In this document: positions 15,223 to 23,817 of the stretch, piece after piece
Numbering within the stretch: position 1 is the stretch's first letter
How the letters are laid out: each line of letters opens with the position of its first letter
Assembly: GCA_045606045.1 (NCBI GenBank)
Contig: JAZURE010000009.1
Coordinates: 1 to 29,135, forward strand
Origin: RGIG8748 sp045606045
Lineage (GTDB): Bacteria > Bacillota > Clostridia > UMGS1810
Direction of reading: 5' to 3'
Length of the DNA: 29,135 nt
Notes under the pieces: model-generated
Seen by the model: only the letters and a program-made list of their open reading frames with translations
Database searches by the model: none
Told to the model about the DNA's origin: nothing
Program-made: the position numbers and the translations under genes

Positions 15223-15251
15223 ATTATATCCCTCTTTTTGCGGTGTGTCAA
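15223..15251 (-). promoter_or_regulatory. Strong promoter of the RodA-like gene
   Basis: On the minus strand a perfect TTGACA (15251-15246), a 17-bp spacer and a perfect TATAAT (15228-15223). Confidence 0.9.
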
Positions 15252-15287
15252 CTTATGTTTACTATATTTATTTAATATAGGCTTTGC

Positions 15288-15316
15288 TTGACAAAACCGA
15301 ATATATGTGATACAAT
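15288..15316 (+). promoter_or_regulatory. Strong promoter ahead of the small ORF and CNNM gene
   Basis: A perfect TTGACA (15288-15293), a 17-bp spacer and TACAAT (15311-15316). It drives a leader of about 186 bases before the CNNM start, holding a 20-codon ORF and a terminator-like hairpin. Confidence 0.88.
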
Positions 15317-15349
15317 ACATAAAAATACTGTGAAAGAGAGGATAATAAA

Positions 15350-15412
15350 ATGGATTCAGACGGGTGCGATAATTACACTTTTACTGGACTGTATTATTAT
15401 TTGCTGTTATAA
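15350..15412 (+). CDS. 20-codon ORF, possible leader peptide
   Basis: The ORF starts at an ATG with GAGAGGA about 8 bases upstream and reads MDSDGCDNYTFTGLYYYLLL. It ends in three Tyr codons (15392-15400) and three Leu codons (15401-15409), directly ahead of a terminator-like hairpin at 15420. This architecture fits a leader peptide whose translation controls termination before the CNNM gene. Two alternatives remain: an independent micropeptide, or a frameshifted remnant of a CNNM N-terminus. The +1 frame reads the hydrophobic TGAIITLLLDCIIICC, which resembles the first helix of such proteins but has no start codon. Not recognised as any known peptide. Confidence 0.45.
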   Translation: MDSDGCDNYTFTGLYYYLLL

Positions 15413-15419
15413 ATAATAT

Positions 15420-15461
15420 AGACATACCTATGTACAGAGTTATGTATAGGTGTGTCTTTTT
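15420..15461 (+). terminator. Terminator-like hairpin (candidate attenuator) before the CNNM gene
   Basis: Arms 15420-15431 and 15446-15457 pair over 12 bp with one G-T pair, around a 14-base loop, and run into TTTTT (15457-15461). It lies 7 bases after the small ORF and 48 bases before the CNNM start, and would end a transcript of about 140 bases from the upstream promoter. Confidence 0.7.
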
Positions 15462-15508
15462 GTGTGCAAAAATAATTTTTGACTACAGAATGGAGATTAA
15501 TTAGAAAT

Positions 15509-16759
15509 ATGAGTACAACCGCATACATAGTGGTGATGGTGCTTCTCATTATGGGTTCTGCATACTTTTCGGCAACAGAGACGGCATTCTCATCGCTTAA
15601 TAAGACAAGACTTAAATCAATGGCAGAAAAAGGCAACAAAAAAGCCGACCTTGCATATAAGCTTTCCGAAAAGTACGATAAGCTTATATCCACAATTCTT
15701 ATAGGTAATAACATTGTAAATATTACAGCATCTTCGGTGGCTACAGTTTTCTTTATTGCAAAGTATCCGCAGTACGGTGCTTCGCTGGCTACCGCTACCA
15801 TAACTATACTGGTGCTTATCTTTGGTGAAATCTCACCTAAGAGTATTGCCAAGGATATGCCCGAAAAATTTGCTTGTTTTTCGGCACCCTTTATAAACCT
15901 TCTTATAATACTTCTTACACCTGTTAACTTTCTGTTTTCAATGTGGAAGAAGCTTCTTTCCAAGGTGCTCAATATTGAAGAAAGCTCAAAGATGTCTCCC
16001 GAGGAGCTTATCATGCTTGTAGACGAAGTTCAGCAAGAGGGCAGTTTCGATGATGAAGATAGCGAGCTTGTGCGTAATGCCATAGAATTTGCAGAGCTTC
16101 GTGCAGAGGATATACTTACACACAGAGTGGATTTGGAAGCTGTGTCCAAGGATGAGGATAAAGCCGAGATTGCCAAGCTTTTTACACAGACGGGATTTTC
16201 CAGATTGCTCGTATATGAGGAAAGTATAGACAAGATAGTAGGTATTATTCACCTTAAGGACTTCCTAACTTATGATGGTATAACCAAGAAGAAGATTAAA
16301 GACATCATGACCGAGCCTCTCTTTGTACAGAAGTCGGTGCTTATAAATGACCTTCTTAAGATTCTGCAGAAGAACAAATCCCATATAGCTGTGGTTATAG
16401 ATGAATACGGCGGTACGCTTGGTATGGTAACCATGGAGGATATTCTGGAAGAACTCGTAGGCGAAATATGGGACGAGCACGATGAAATAGTTGAAGATTT
16501 TAAGAAAATCGGTGAAAACGAATTTGTAGTAGACGGCTCTGTGAACTTTGAGGATTTCTGCGAGTTTTTCGCACTCGAAGCTGAATCGGAGAGTATATCC
16601 GTAGGCGGATGGGTAATGGAACTTATGGAAAAAATTCCTGAAAACGGTGATAATTTCGGCTATGAACACCTTGATATTACCGTTACAGAGACAGATTCCC
16701 ACAGGGTTATTACATTAAATGTAAAAATGGTAGAATTGCCTGACGAAGAGCAAGAATAA
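15509..16759 (+). CDS. CNNM/CorC-type (HlyC/CorC family) membrane transporter with CBS domains
   Basis: The protein has 416 residues. An N-terminal DUF21/CNNM membrane domain (about residues 1-175) opens with YFSATETAFSSLNKTRL, and carries the NNIVNI segment and GEISPKSIAKDMPE. A CBS-domain pair (about 200-320) follows with RLLVYEESIDKIVGI and GTLGMVTMEDILEELVGEI. The C-terminal CorC_HlyC domain covers about 335-416. Bacterial CNNM relatives such as MpfA and CorC are implicated in Mg2+ efflux and homeostasis. The hemolysin name is historical. ATG 15509 is chosen as the start; GGAG is 13 bases upstream, which is long, so an upstream TTG at 15479 cannot be excluded. Expression may depend on read-through of the upstream hairpin. 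Confidence 0.9.
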   Translation: MSTTAYIVVMVLLIMGSAYFSATETAFSSLNKTRLKSMAEKGNKKADLAYKLSEKYDKLISTILIGNNIVNITASSVATVFFIAKYPQYGASLATATITILVLIFGEISPKSIAKDMPEKFACFSAPFINLLIILLTPVNFLFSMWKKLLSKVLNIEESSKMSPEELIMLVDEVQQEGSFDDEDSELVRNAIEFAELRAEDILTHRVDLEAVSKDEDKAEIAKLFTQTGFSRLLVYEESIDKIVGIIHLKDFLTYDGITKKKIKDIMTEPLFVQKSVLINDLLKILQKNKSHIAVVIDEYGGTLGMVTMEDILEELVGEIWDEHDEIVEDFKKIGENEFVVDGSVNFEDFCEFFALEAESESISVGGWVMELMEKIPENGDNFGYEHLDITVTETDSHRVITLNVKMVELPDEEQE

Positions 16760-16764
16760 ATATA

Positions 16765-16798
16765 TAAAGCAGAGGTAACCCTCTGCTTTAATTTTTTT
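16765..16798 (+). terminator. Terminator after the CNNM gene
   Basis: An 11-bp perfect stem (16765-16775 with 16780-16790), loop TAAC, followed by seven T residues. Confidence 0.92.
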
Positions 16799-16828
16799 AT
16801 TTTCAGATAAAAAAACATCAAAAATATG

Positions 16829-16857
16829 TTGTAAAATCTAAAAAAGTATTATATAAT
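16829..16857 (+). promoter_or_regulatory. Promoter of the phosphofructokinase operon
   Basis: TTGTAA (16829-16834), a 17-bp spacer and a perfect TATAAT (16852-16857), 61 bases before the start codon. Confidence 0.7.
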
Positions 16858-16918
16858 GTAAATAGTACAAGTAGTTTTTAGAAAGCGAATAAGTGATACT
16901 GATTAAAGGAGAATATCT

Positions 16919-18148
16919 ATGTTAAAAGGCAACGTTATTGTAGGTCAGTCTGGAGGTCCTACAGCGGTTATAAATGCATCGCTGGCGGGGGTTTTCAAAA
17001 CAGCAAAGGATAGCGGATGTGCAAAAATTTACGGAATGAGGCACGGTATACAGGGGCTTGCAAACGGTGAGTATATCGATATGTCAGAGTATATAAGAAG
17101 CAATCTTGAGATAGAACTTCTTAAGCGTACACCTGCCTCTTTTTTGGGCACTTGCCGTTATAAGCTACCGTCATGTGAGGAGAGCACAGATGTATACGAA
17201 AGAGTATTTTACTACCTGAAAAAGCTCGATATCAAATACTTCTTTTACATTGGCGGAAATGACTCTATGGACACCATAATGAAAATGTCAGCTTATGCCG
17301 AAAAGATAGGCTCTGATATAAGATTTATAGGAGTACCCAAGACTATTGATAATGACCTTGCCGTTACAGACCATACCCCTGGCTTTGGCTCTGCAGCAAA
17401 ATACATAGCTACTTCTGTAAAAGAGATTATATGCGATGCCAAAACATACTATACAGATTCTATAACCGTTGTTGAAATCATGGGCAGAAATGCAGGCTGG
17501 CTCACTGCTGCAGCTTCGCTCTCAAGGTGTGAGGACTGCTCGGGACCCGACCTTATATACCTGCCCGAGATGGTATTTGACCACAATGAATTTATATCAC
17601 GCATAGAAGAACTTAAAAGGACAAATAAGGTTGTAACCATAGCTGTATCCGAGGGTGTCAAAACCGCAGACGGCAGATATGTGTGCGAAGCTAACAAGAA
17701 AAACACCGTTACAGACTCGTTCGGTCACAAACTGCTTGGTGGTACAGCCATGTATCTTTCGGATTTTATTACCGAACAGACAGGTGTTAAGTCCAGAGGT
17801 ATAGTATTTTCCACCTTGCAGCGTTGTGCTTCGCACATGGTTTCGCGCCACGATATACGCGATGCTTTCATGGTAGGAGCAGATGCAGTTTCGGCGGCAT
17901 TAAGGGGCGAAAATGCCAAGATGATAATAATAAAGCGTCTTGCAAATGAGCCTTATTCCGCAACTACAGATACCTATGACATAAAAGAAATAGCAAACAA
18001 AGAGAAATGTGTTCCCAATGAGTGGATTACACCCGACGGTACATATGTAACAAAGGAAATGGAAGATTATGTAAGACCGCTTATAATAGGCGAGCTTGCG
18101 CCGTTTATGGTAGACGGTATTCCCAGACACCTTTTTATAGAGGATTAG
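16919..18148 (+). CDS. pfp: Pyrophosphate-dependent 6-phosphofructokinase
   Basis: This enzyme phosphorylates fructose 6-phosphate to the 1,6-bisphosphate, reversibly, with PPi. The 409-residue protein shows GQSGGPTAVIN near the N-terminus, IGGNDSMDT at 111-119 and PKTIDNDL at 140-147. Asp115 and Lys141 sit where ATP-dependent enzymes carry glycines (GGDGS and GTIDND), the known marker pair for PPi use. GRNAGWLTAAASL is the substrate-side motif. PPi use is therefore predicted with good confidence and fits an anaerobic fermentative Clostridium-like metabolism. The start has AAAGGAG. The FliB-like gene begins 6 bases after its stop. Confidence 0.92.
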   Translation: MLKGNVIVGQSGGPTAVINASLAGVFKTAKDSGCAKIYGMRHGIQGLANGEYIDMSEYIRSNLEIELLKRTPASFLGTCRYKLPSCEESTDVYERVFYYLKKLDIKYFFYIGGNDSMDTIMKMSAYAEKIGSDIRFIGVPKTIDNDLAVTDHTPGFGSAAKYIATSVKEIICDAKTYYTDSITVVEIMGRNAGWLTAAASLSRCEDCSGPDLIYLPEMVFDHNEFISRIEELKRTNKVVTIAVSEGVKTADGRYVCEANKKNTVTDSFGHKLLGGTAMYLSDFITEQTGVKSRGIVFSTLQRCASHMVSRHDIRDAFMVGADAVSAALRGENAKMIIIKRLANEPYSATTDTYDIKEIANKEKCVPNEWITPDGTYVTKEMEDYVRPLIIGELAPFMVDGIPRHLFIED

Positions 18149-18154
18149 TATAGC

Positions 18155-19069
18155 ATGATTGAAATCACGCCCAATTATTACGGCAAATTTAAGTGTATAG
18201 CAGACAAATGCGAGCATAGCTGTTGCATAGGCTGGGAGATAGCTGTGGACGAAACCACCCTCAGCCGTTACCGCAATACAGACGGCGATTTTGGCAGAAG
18301 ACTTTCAGATAGCATATCGCCCGAAGGTTGTTTTGCTTTGGACAGTAATTCAAGGTGTCCTTTTTTAAACGGCAGGGGACTTTGCGATATAATAACAGAG
18401 CTTGGTGAGAATGCTCTTTGTGATATTTGCAGAGAGCACCCGAGATTTCGCAGTTATTATTCTTCTTTTTGTGAGGTGGGGCTTGGTCTGTGCTGCGAGC
18501 ATGCGGGACAAATTATCCTTGGCTGCTGCGAGCCGTTTTCTCTGAATGGATTGGAAACTGTGTCGCTTACGAGGCAGGAAGAGTATTTTTTTGCTTTGAG
18601 ACAAAAGGCATTTTCTATAATTCAGAAGAGAAATCAGAGTATGCTTTGCCGCATGGAAAAGCTCTCTACGGAATACGACCTCGATTTTTGGGACATTTCC
18701 CTAAGTGATATGGCAGGTCTTCATCTTTCCATGGAAAGATTGAACGATGAGTGGACGATATATCTGAATTCTCTTACGGATTTCAAATTTGATAGGAAGA
18801 TTTTTGAAGATGAAAGTTTTGCGATTGCATTTGAACAGCTTTTGTGCTACTTTATTTTCAGACATTTCAATATGGACAAGGGCAATTACTACGAGGCAAT
18901 ATGCTTTTCACTTTCTGCTTGTTGTATTATCGGGGCAGTTTGTTCTATGCACAATGCCAGATATCATAAGCTTGAATTTTCGGATATTGTAAGGTATTCA
19001 AGAATGTATTCCGAGGAGGTAGAATACTCCAAGGAAAACACAGATATGCTTATTAAATATTTCGAATAA
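18155..19069 (+). CDS. FliB-like cysteine-rich protein (flagellin lysine-N-methylase family)
   Basis: The 304-residue protein has an N-terminal half rich in cysteines arranged as in FliB/YkgJ-type proteins: KCIADKCEHSCCIGW (residues 12-26), CPFLNGRGLCDII, ALCDICREHPR and GLCCEHAG. These probably bind an iron-sulfur cluster or other metal. The C-terminal half has few conserved features. FliB methylates flagellin lysines in Salmonella, but no flagellar gene lies here, and many clostridial relatives are annotated by homology only. It starts 6 bases after pfp with no clear ribosome site, suggesting translational coupling. It may modify another protein. Confidence 0.75.
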   Translation: MIEITPNYYGKFKCIADKCEHSCCIGWEIAVDETTLSRYRNTDGDFGRRLSDSISPEGCFALDSNSRCPFLNGRGLCDIITELGENALCDICREHPRFRSYYSSFCEVGLGLCCEHAGQIILGCCEPFSLNGLETVSLTRQEEYFFALRQKAFSIIQKRNQSMLCRMEKLSTEYDLDFWDISLSDMAGLHLSMERLNDEWTIYLNSLTDFKFDRKIFEDESFAIAFEQLLCYFIFRHFNMDKGNYYEAICFSLSACCIIGAVCSMHNARYHKLEFSDIVRYSRMYSEEVEYSKENTDMLIKYFE

Positions 19070-19120
19070 ATTACCGATAAAAACAAAGTGTATATAAATT
19101 AATCTTTTTTGGCTTTTTGT

Positions 19121-19159
19121 AAAAAACGCTCTCGAGCATAATTGCTCGAGAGCGTTTTT
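19121..19159. terminator. Bidirectional terminator between the FliB-like and GH3 genes
   Basis: A perfect 17-bp stem (19122-19138 with 19143-19159) with loop TAAT. Its ends are A and T tracts, so it works for both converging genes. Confidence 0.93.
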
Positions 19160-19165
19160 CTATCA

Positions 19166-20752
19166 TCATATAAGTTCTGCAGGGGATTGACCCTTAAATT
19201 CAATTTCTCCAAAAAGAGCCTTTACGGTAGCCTCTAAACATGGCTTGGAATAGGAATATGCGTTTATGTATGTTACAGGTGAATTGTTGTAGTATTTATA
19301 GATGTATGGTGAACCAAAGCTTACAATTACTGTTTTTGAAACATCTGCACAGTTGGAAGCCCATATGGAAGCCGCTTCATCACCCCAGAAATCTATAGGT
19401 CCTATGGGACGGTGTGGGGTACGGCAGAGAGCAAACATTATAAGGTCATATCCATCTTGAATTTCCTCCAAGTCATTTGACCATATGTTTCTTCTCATCT
19501 CTACAGAACAACCGTGTTTTTCAAATTCATTCTTTAATGCACACAGGTCATTGTACTGCGCATCATCGGGAGTTACACCTATTATAAGTACCTTTTTGTG
19601 TTTGTCTGTATCCAGCGGAAGAAGACCTTCAAACTTATTCAGTAATGTAAGCGAATTCTTTGAAATTTCTTTTGCAATATTGCGGAAGAAATCACCATCC
19701 GCATCGGATTTGTTTTCTACCATATCCAAAATTCCGTATTCACTCTTTAAGTCAAGGATTCTGTCTACAGCTTCATCAAGAAGTTTTTCGTCTATTTCGC
19801 CATTTAATATGCGTTTCTCCATTTCGTCTATGTATTCATATGCAGGCCAGAGGAGAACATCATTACCTGCAAGGAAGCTCTCTACACATCTGTCTACAGA
19901 GCCGTTGCCGCAGAAACCGCCCATAACCAGAGCATCAGTTACTGTTACACCTTTAAAACCAAGTTCCTTGCGAAGAAGATTTGTGGTAAGCTCGTAGGAA
20001 AGAGTTGATACAGGGTACGTACCGTCAACCTTTTCTGTCTGATAATCTGTGAGGTTGATGTGTCCTGTCATTATAGATGGGGGATTGTCCTTAAATAAGG
20101 TTTTGTACATCGCACCGTAGGTTTCTCTCCAGAGTTCCATAGGTGTTTCGTTGTCTACTGCAGTAAGATGTGGGTCTAAGAATTCGTTGTATGGTGCTCC
20201 GGGATAATGCTTAAGACAGGATATGATGTTTTCTTTTTTTAGTGCTTTAACTTCTTCAGAAACAATCTTCGTGTCAAGGTCCCAACGGTCGCTCACGCAT
20301 CTAGTGTCAAGTACGGGGCTGCGCTTGGACATGTTTATATCGCATACGGGCCAGAATATCCAGTTTATTCCTGTTTTCTTGCAATCTTCTGCTATAAACT
20401 GGCCCGCTTTGTATGCAAGGTCTGTATTGTCTGCAGCACCAAGTGCCATCTGAGGAGGGAGAATTACATCTTCCTTCTTTGCAAAGGAGCCGCTGTCTGC
20501 AGTGGCAAACATGGGAACTTTAAGATATTTGTTGTATGTAGAAACCACATTTTTGAAATCAGGGTTTTCGCCAATAAGAAGTCCTTTTACAAGACCTTTA
20601 TTATTGAATAATCCGCCAATAGGGTAGCGTTCAAGAAATTTTTCGAGACTTCCGCACATTTCTATGTGCTTGTCTGTTTCGCAAAGGCATATTACAGTCT
20701 GACCGATTTTCTCCCTTAATGTCAGATCTTTATGTGTAAGTTTTTTGGGCAT
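19166..20752 (-). CDS. Family 3 glycoside hydrolase, NagZ-like (probable beta-N-acetylglucosaminidase)
   Basis: The protein has 528 residues with a GH3 TIM barrel (about 1-350) and a C-terminal alpha/beta domain. The nucleophile is Asp273 in VTDALVMGG. KHYPG at 181-185 followed by Asp193-Pro-His195 corresponds to the KHFPG...DSH loop of NagZ, whose Asp-His dyad acts as acid/base; this loop separates NagZ-type enzymes from GH3 beta-glucosidases. The expected substrates are N-acetylglucosamine linkages, as in muropeptide recycling or chitin fragments. No signal peptide, so cytoplasmic. Start ATG 20752 has AAAGGAG 8 bases upstream; the longer start at 20815 falls inside the promoter. Monocistronic. 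Confidence 0.85.
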   Translation of the reverse strand: MPKKLTHKDLTLREKIGQTVICLCETDKHIEMCGSLEKFLERYPIGGLFNNKGLVKGLLIGENPDFKNVVSTYNKYLKVPMFATADSGSFAKKEDVILPPQMALGAADNTDLAYKAGQFIAEDCKKTGINWIFWPVCDINMSKRSPVLDTRCVSDRWDLDTKIVSEEVKALKKENIISCLKHYPGAPYNEFLDPHLTAVDNETPMELWRETYGAMYKTLFKDNPPSIMTGHINLTDYQTEKVDGTYPVSTLSYELTTNLLRKELGFKGVTVTDALVMGGFCGNGSVDRCVESFLAGNDVLLWPAYEYIDEMEKRILNGEIDEKLLDEAVDRILDLKSEYGILDMVENKSDADGDFFRNIAKEISKNSLTLLNKFEGLLPLDTDKHKKVLIIGVTPDDAQYNDLCALKNEFEKHGCSVEMRRNIWSNDLEEIQDGYDLIMFALCRTPHRPIGPIDFWGDEAASIWASNCADVSKTVIVSFGSPYIYKYYNNSPVTYINAYSYSKPCLEATVKALFGEIEFKGQSPAELI

Positions 20753-20786
20753 ATCTGCATCTCCTTTATATAGATACTTCTTTAGT

Positions 20787-20815
20787 ATTTTATCATAATC
20801 AGAGTATAATTTCAA
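20787..20815 (-). promoter_or_regulatory. Promoter of the GH3 gene
   Basis: On the minus strand, TTGAAA (20815-20810), a 17-bp spacer and TAAAAT (20792-20787). Same elements as the F420 ligase-like gene promoter. Confidence 0.7.
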
Positions 20816-20886
20816 CCTACGGTATTTGTTATATCTTTGTGTATATACTAAAAACTTTATCAGTATTTTATTTTTTGTTTGGATAT

Positions 20887-20917
20887 AAAATAAAGACGGC
20901 AGAACCGTCTTTATTTT
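20887..20917 (-). terminator. Terminator of the cotJ operon
   Basis: A 13-bp perfect stem (20887-20899 with 20905-20917) with loop CAGAA, 11 bases after the cotJC stop, ending in a TTTATTTT tract on the minus strand. Confidence 0.8.
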
Positions 20918-20928
20918 ATGATTGATTT

Positions 20929-21519
20929 TTATAAGTTTATACCATTTGTCATAACTCTTCTGGAATTTAATTTTTCAGTTAAATCCGTAAGCGCTTCGGC
21001 AAATCTCTGATAATGAACGATTTCTCTTTCACGAAGGAACTTTATCACATCGTTTACATCGGGGTCATCGGAAAGACGAAGAATATTATCGTAGGTCGCT
21101 CTGGCTTTTTGTTCAGCAGCGAGGTTTTCATTAAGGTCTGCTAAGGGGTCGCCCGTGGATGCAATATACTTTGCGTCAAACGGTGTGCCGTTTGTGTTTG
21201 CAGGATAAATTCCTGTAGCGTGATTTATAAAGTAATTATAGAAACCGCTGTCTTTTACAAGGTCGGAGTCGAGGTCCCGTGTAAGCTGATATACAATGGC
21301 ACCTACCATTTCGAGATGGGACAGTTCCTCGTTTCCTATATCATTTAGGAGTGCCTGTGTTTCATTTGTAGGCATTGCAAAACGCTGGCTCAAATATCTG
21401 AGTGACGCGGCAAGCTCGCCGTCGGGTCCACCGTACTGCGATAATATTATCTGTGCAAGACGGGGATTTTTGTTTTTTACTTTAACAGGGTACAAAAGCT
21501 TTTTTTCATATTTCCACAT
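20929..21519 (-). CDS. cotJC: CotJC-type manganese catalase-like spore coat protein
   Basis: A 196-residue four-helix protein of the manganese catalase family. Likely metal ligands are in GGPDGELAASLRY, NEELSHLEM, NENLAAEQKARATY and REREIVHYQRF. CotJC is made in the mother cell and laid down in the spore coat with CotJA and CotJB. Catalase activity is expected from the family but not proven here. It starts 13 bases after cotJB with AAGGAGG. The length is normal. Confidence 0.93.
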   Translation of the reverse strand: MWKYEKKLLYPVKVKNKNPRLAQIILSQYGGPDGELAASLRYLSQRFAMPTNETQALLNDIGNEELSHLEMVGAIVYQLTRDLDSDLVKDSGFYNYFINHATGIYPANTNGTPFDAKYIASTGDPLADLNENLAAEQKARATYDNILRLSDDPDVNDVIKFLREREIVHYQRFAEALTDLTEKLNSRRVMTNGINL

Positions 21520-21532
21520 TATCTATACCTCC

Positions 21533-21985
<453 letters not shown>

Positions 21986-21997
21986 TTATTTCACTCC

Positions 21998-22174
21998 TTA
22001 TTTAAATGGATTCATAATTGGATTTTGTGCGTATTCCGAAAAAGGAATATTTAATTCTTTAAATATTGTTCCGTTTTTTAGAGCTTCGCTTTGCGAATAC
22101 AAGTTTTCAAAGCGTTGGTAGGGAACATATACAAAACCCACACGCGGGTTTTGGACATTAAATGTTTTATCCAT
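21998..22174 (-). CDS. cotJA: CotJA spore coat protein
   Basis: A 58-residue protein starting MDKTFNVQNPRVGFVYVPYQ and continuing FENLYSQSEALKNGTIFKEL. The YVPYQ...YS..EAL..GTIF.EL pattern is the CotJA family signature. It is the first gene of the cotJABC operon and is thought to be needed for assembly of CotJC in the coat. The start ATG at 22174 has GGAGGTG 6 bases upstream. Gene order JA-JB-JC supports the call. Confidence 0.92.
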   Translation of the reverse strand: MDKTFNVQNPRVGFVYVPYQRFENLYSQSEALKNGTIFKELNIPFSEYAQNPIMNPFK

Positions 22175-22203
22175 CGTAACACCTCCAAATATTAGTTATA
22201 TTT

Positions 22204-22230
22204 ATTGTATGATTTGCATATTAATTATGT
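22204..22230 (-). promoter_or_regulatory. Sigma-E-like promoter of the cotJ operon
   Basis: On the minus strand, CATACAAT (22211-22204) matches the sigma-E -10 consensus exactly. ACATAAT (22230-22224), 12 bp upstream, is a fair match to the -35 (kmATAtt). This fits the known mother-cell expression of cotJ. Confidence 0.7.
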
Positions 22231-22237
22231 TACAGCC

Positions 22238-22266
22238 TTTACAACCCGTACTAAACATGATATAAT
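22238..22266 (+). promoter_or_regulatory. Promoter of the Dlt-like cluster
   Basis: TTTACA (22238-22243), a 17-bp spacer and TATAAT (22261-22266), with TG one base before the -10 (extended -10). It lies 30 bases before the first gene, back to back with the cotJ promoter. Confidence 0.8.
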
Positions 22267-22296
22267 TAAGAAAATTATAAGGGAAGATGGATAAGT

Positions 22297-23817
22297 ATGC
22301 TCCAAAAAAACGTGCTGGAATATCTGGAAAATTCAGCAAATAAATATCCACAGAAAATTGCATATACAGATGAAAATGGCGCAATAACATTTAGTGAACT
22401 TCAGACCGAAGCCAAGAAAATAGCCACATTAATTTGCAGTAAAAGTAGTGAAACAAACCGACCCATATGTGTTGTGACAGGTAGGAATTACAGATGTATA
22501 ACCGCTTTCATGGGGGTTCTCTATAGCGGAAACTACTATGTTCCCGTGGATGCGGACATGCCCTCCAAACGCATGAATTCGATTACAGAGGGATTAAAGC
22601 CGCTGTTTGTGTTGTATAATGAAACAGACTTAAAAGCCGTGGAAAAGTTTGGATGTGAAAACTTTCTGCTATATGGTAATACCAATGATATTGACGAAGA
22701 TACACTTCTTGCAAGAAGAAGCGGAGTTCTGGATATTGACCCTGTATATGTTATATACACTTCGGGCTCCACAGGTGTTCCAAAGGGTATTGTAATTTCG
22801 CACAGGGCGGTAATAGATTTCATAGAATGGATGGCAGATGCCATAGGGTATACGCATGATGATGTGTTTGCAAACCAGGCACCGTTTTATTTTGATTGCT
22901 CTGTAAAAGATTTGTATCTTACACTAAAGCTTGGTGCGTGTGACCATATAATACCCAAGAAGCTCTTTATGTTTCCCACCATGCTTGTAGACTTTTTAAA
23001 TGATAAAAAGGTTACAGCGCTCACCTGGGCAACATCGGGCTTTAACCTTGTAGCAACATCGGGCATATTGGATAAGAAAAAACCCCTGTTCTTAAACAAG
23101 GTTGCAATAGGCGGAGAAGCTATGCTTGCCAAAAATCTTAATAAATGGAAGAGTACTCTTCCCAATGTTAAATATGTAAATCTCTACGGTCCGACCGAGG
23201 TTACGGTAGACTGCACATGGTTTGAGATTACAAAAGATTACGAAAATCATGAAGCTATACCCATAGGAAAAGCCTGTGCAAACAAACAGGTACTTCTTTT
23301 GGACGATGAATTAAAGCCTGTAAAAAAGGGCGAGCCCGGAGAAATATGCGTAAGAGGTATGGGACTTTCAAACGGATATTACAACGATGCCGAAAAAACC
23401 AGACAAGCCTTTGTGCAAAACCCAAATGTCCCGTACGATGACCGCATATACAGAACTGGCGATATTGGTATAGAGGATGGTGACGGAAACATAGTTTTCC
23501 AGTCGAGAAAAGACGGTCAGATTAAGCATATGGGCTACCGCATAGAGCTTGGAGAGATAGAAAGAGCAGTAAATGCCCTCCGGGATATAGATTCGGCAAT
23601 ATGCTTCTACGACTCTGCAAGGGGCAGAATTGTTTGTGTTTTTGAAGGGGAGACCGACAGTAAGGATATTGCCGAAAAACTCTCAAAAATTATACCTAAA
23701 TACATGATTCCAAACATATACCGCAGAGTTACTGCGATGCCGCACAATGCCAATTCAAAGATAGACAGAGTTCGACTTAGAAAGGAATACGATGAGGAAA
23801 ATAACGCAGTACAATGA
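22297..23817 (+). CDS. Stand-alone adenylation enzyme, DltA-like
   Basis: A 506-residue AMP-forming enzyme. Core motifs are YTSGSTGVPKG at 154-164 (A3), NLYGPTEVTVDCTW (A5), YRTGDIG (A7), the GQIKHMGYRIELGEIE segment (A8) and the final catalytic lysine in NSKIDR (A10). This is the layout of D-alanine:carrier ligase DltA and of amino-acid-activating domains. It would activate an acid as the acyl-AMP and load it on the carrier protein encoded two genes downstream. D-alanine is possible, but the changed gene set means the substrate should be treated as unknown. It overlaps the GNAT gene by 26 bases. Confidence 0.88.
   Translation: MLQKNVLEYLENSANKYPQKIAYTDENGAITFSELQTEAKKIATLICSKSSETNRPICVVTGRNYRCITAFMGVLYSGNYYVPVDADMPSKRMNSITEGLKPLFVLYNETDLKAVEKFGCENFLLYGNTNDIDEDTLLARRSGVLDIDPVYVIYTSGSTGVPKGIVISHRAVIDFIEWMADAIGYTHDDVFANQAPFYFDCSVKDLYLTLKLGACDHIIPKKLFMFPTMLVDFLNDKKVTALTWATSGFNLVATSGILDKKKPLFLNKVAIGGEAMLAKNLNKWKSTLPNVKYVNLYGPTEVTVDCTWFEITKDYENHEAIPIGKACANKQVLLLDDELKPVKKGEPGEICVRGMGLSNGYYNDAEKTRQAFVQNPNVPYDDRIYRTGDIGIEDGDGNIVFQSRKDGQIKHMGYRIELGEIERAVNALRDIDSAICFYDSARGRIVCVFEGETDSKDIAEKLSKIIPKYMIPNIYRRVTAMPHNANSKIDRVRLRKEYDEENNAVQ

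Noticed and set aside
20753..20815. Longer GH3 start with a 21-residue extension
   Set aside because: The extension begins inside a TTGAAA-17-TAAAAT promoter, and the ATG at 20752 has a strong ribosome site.
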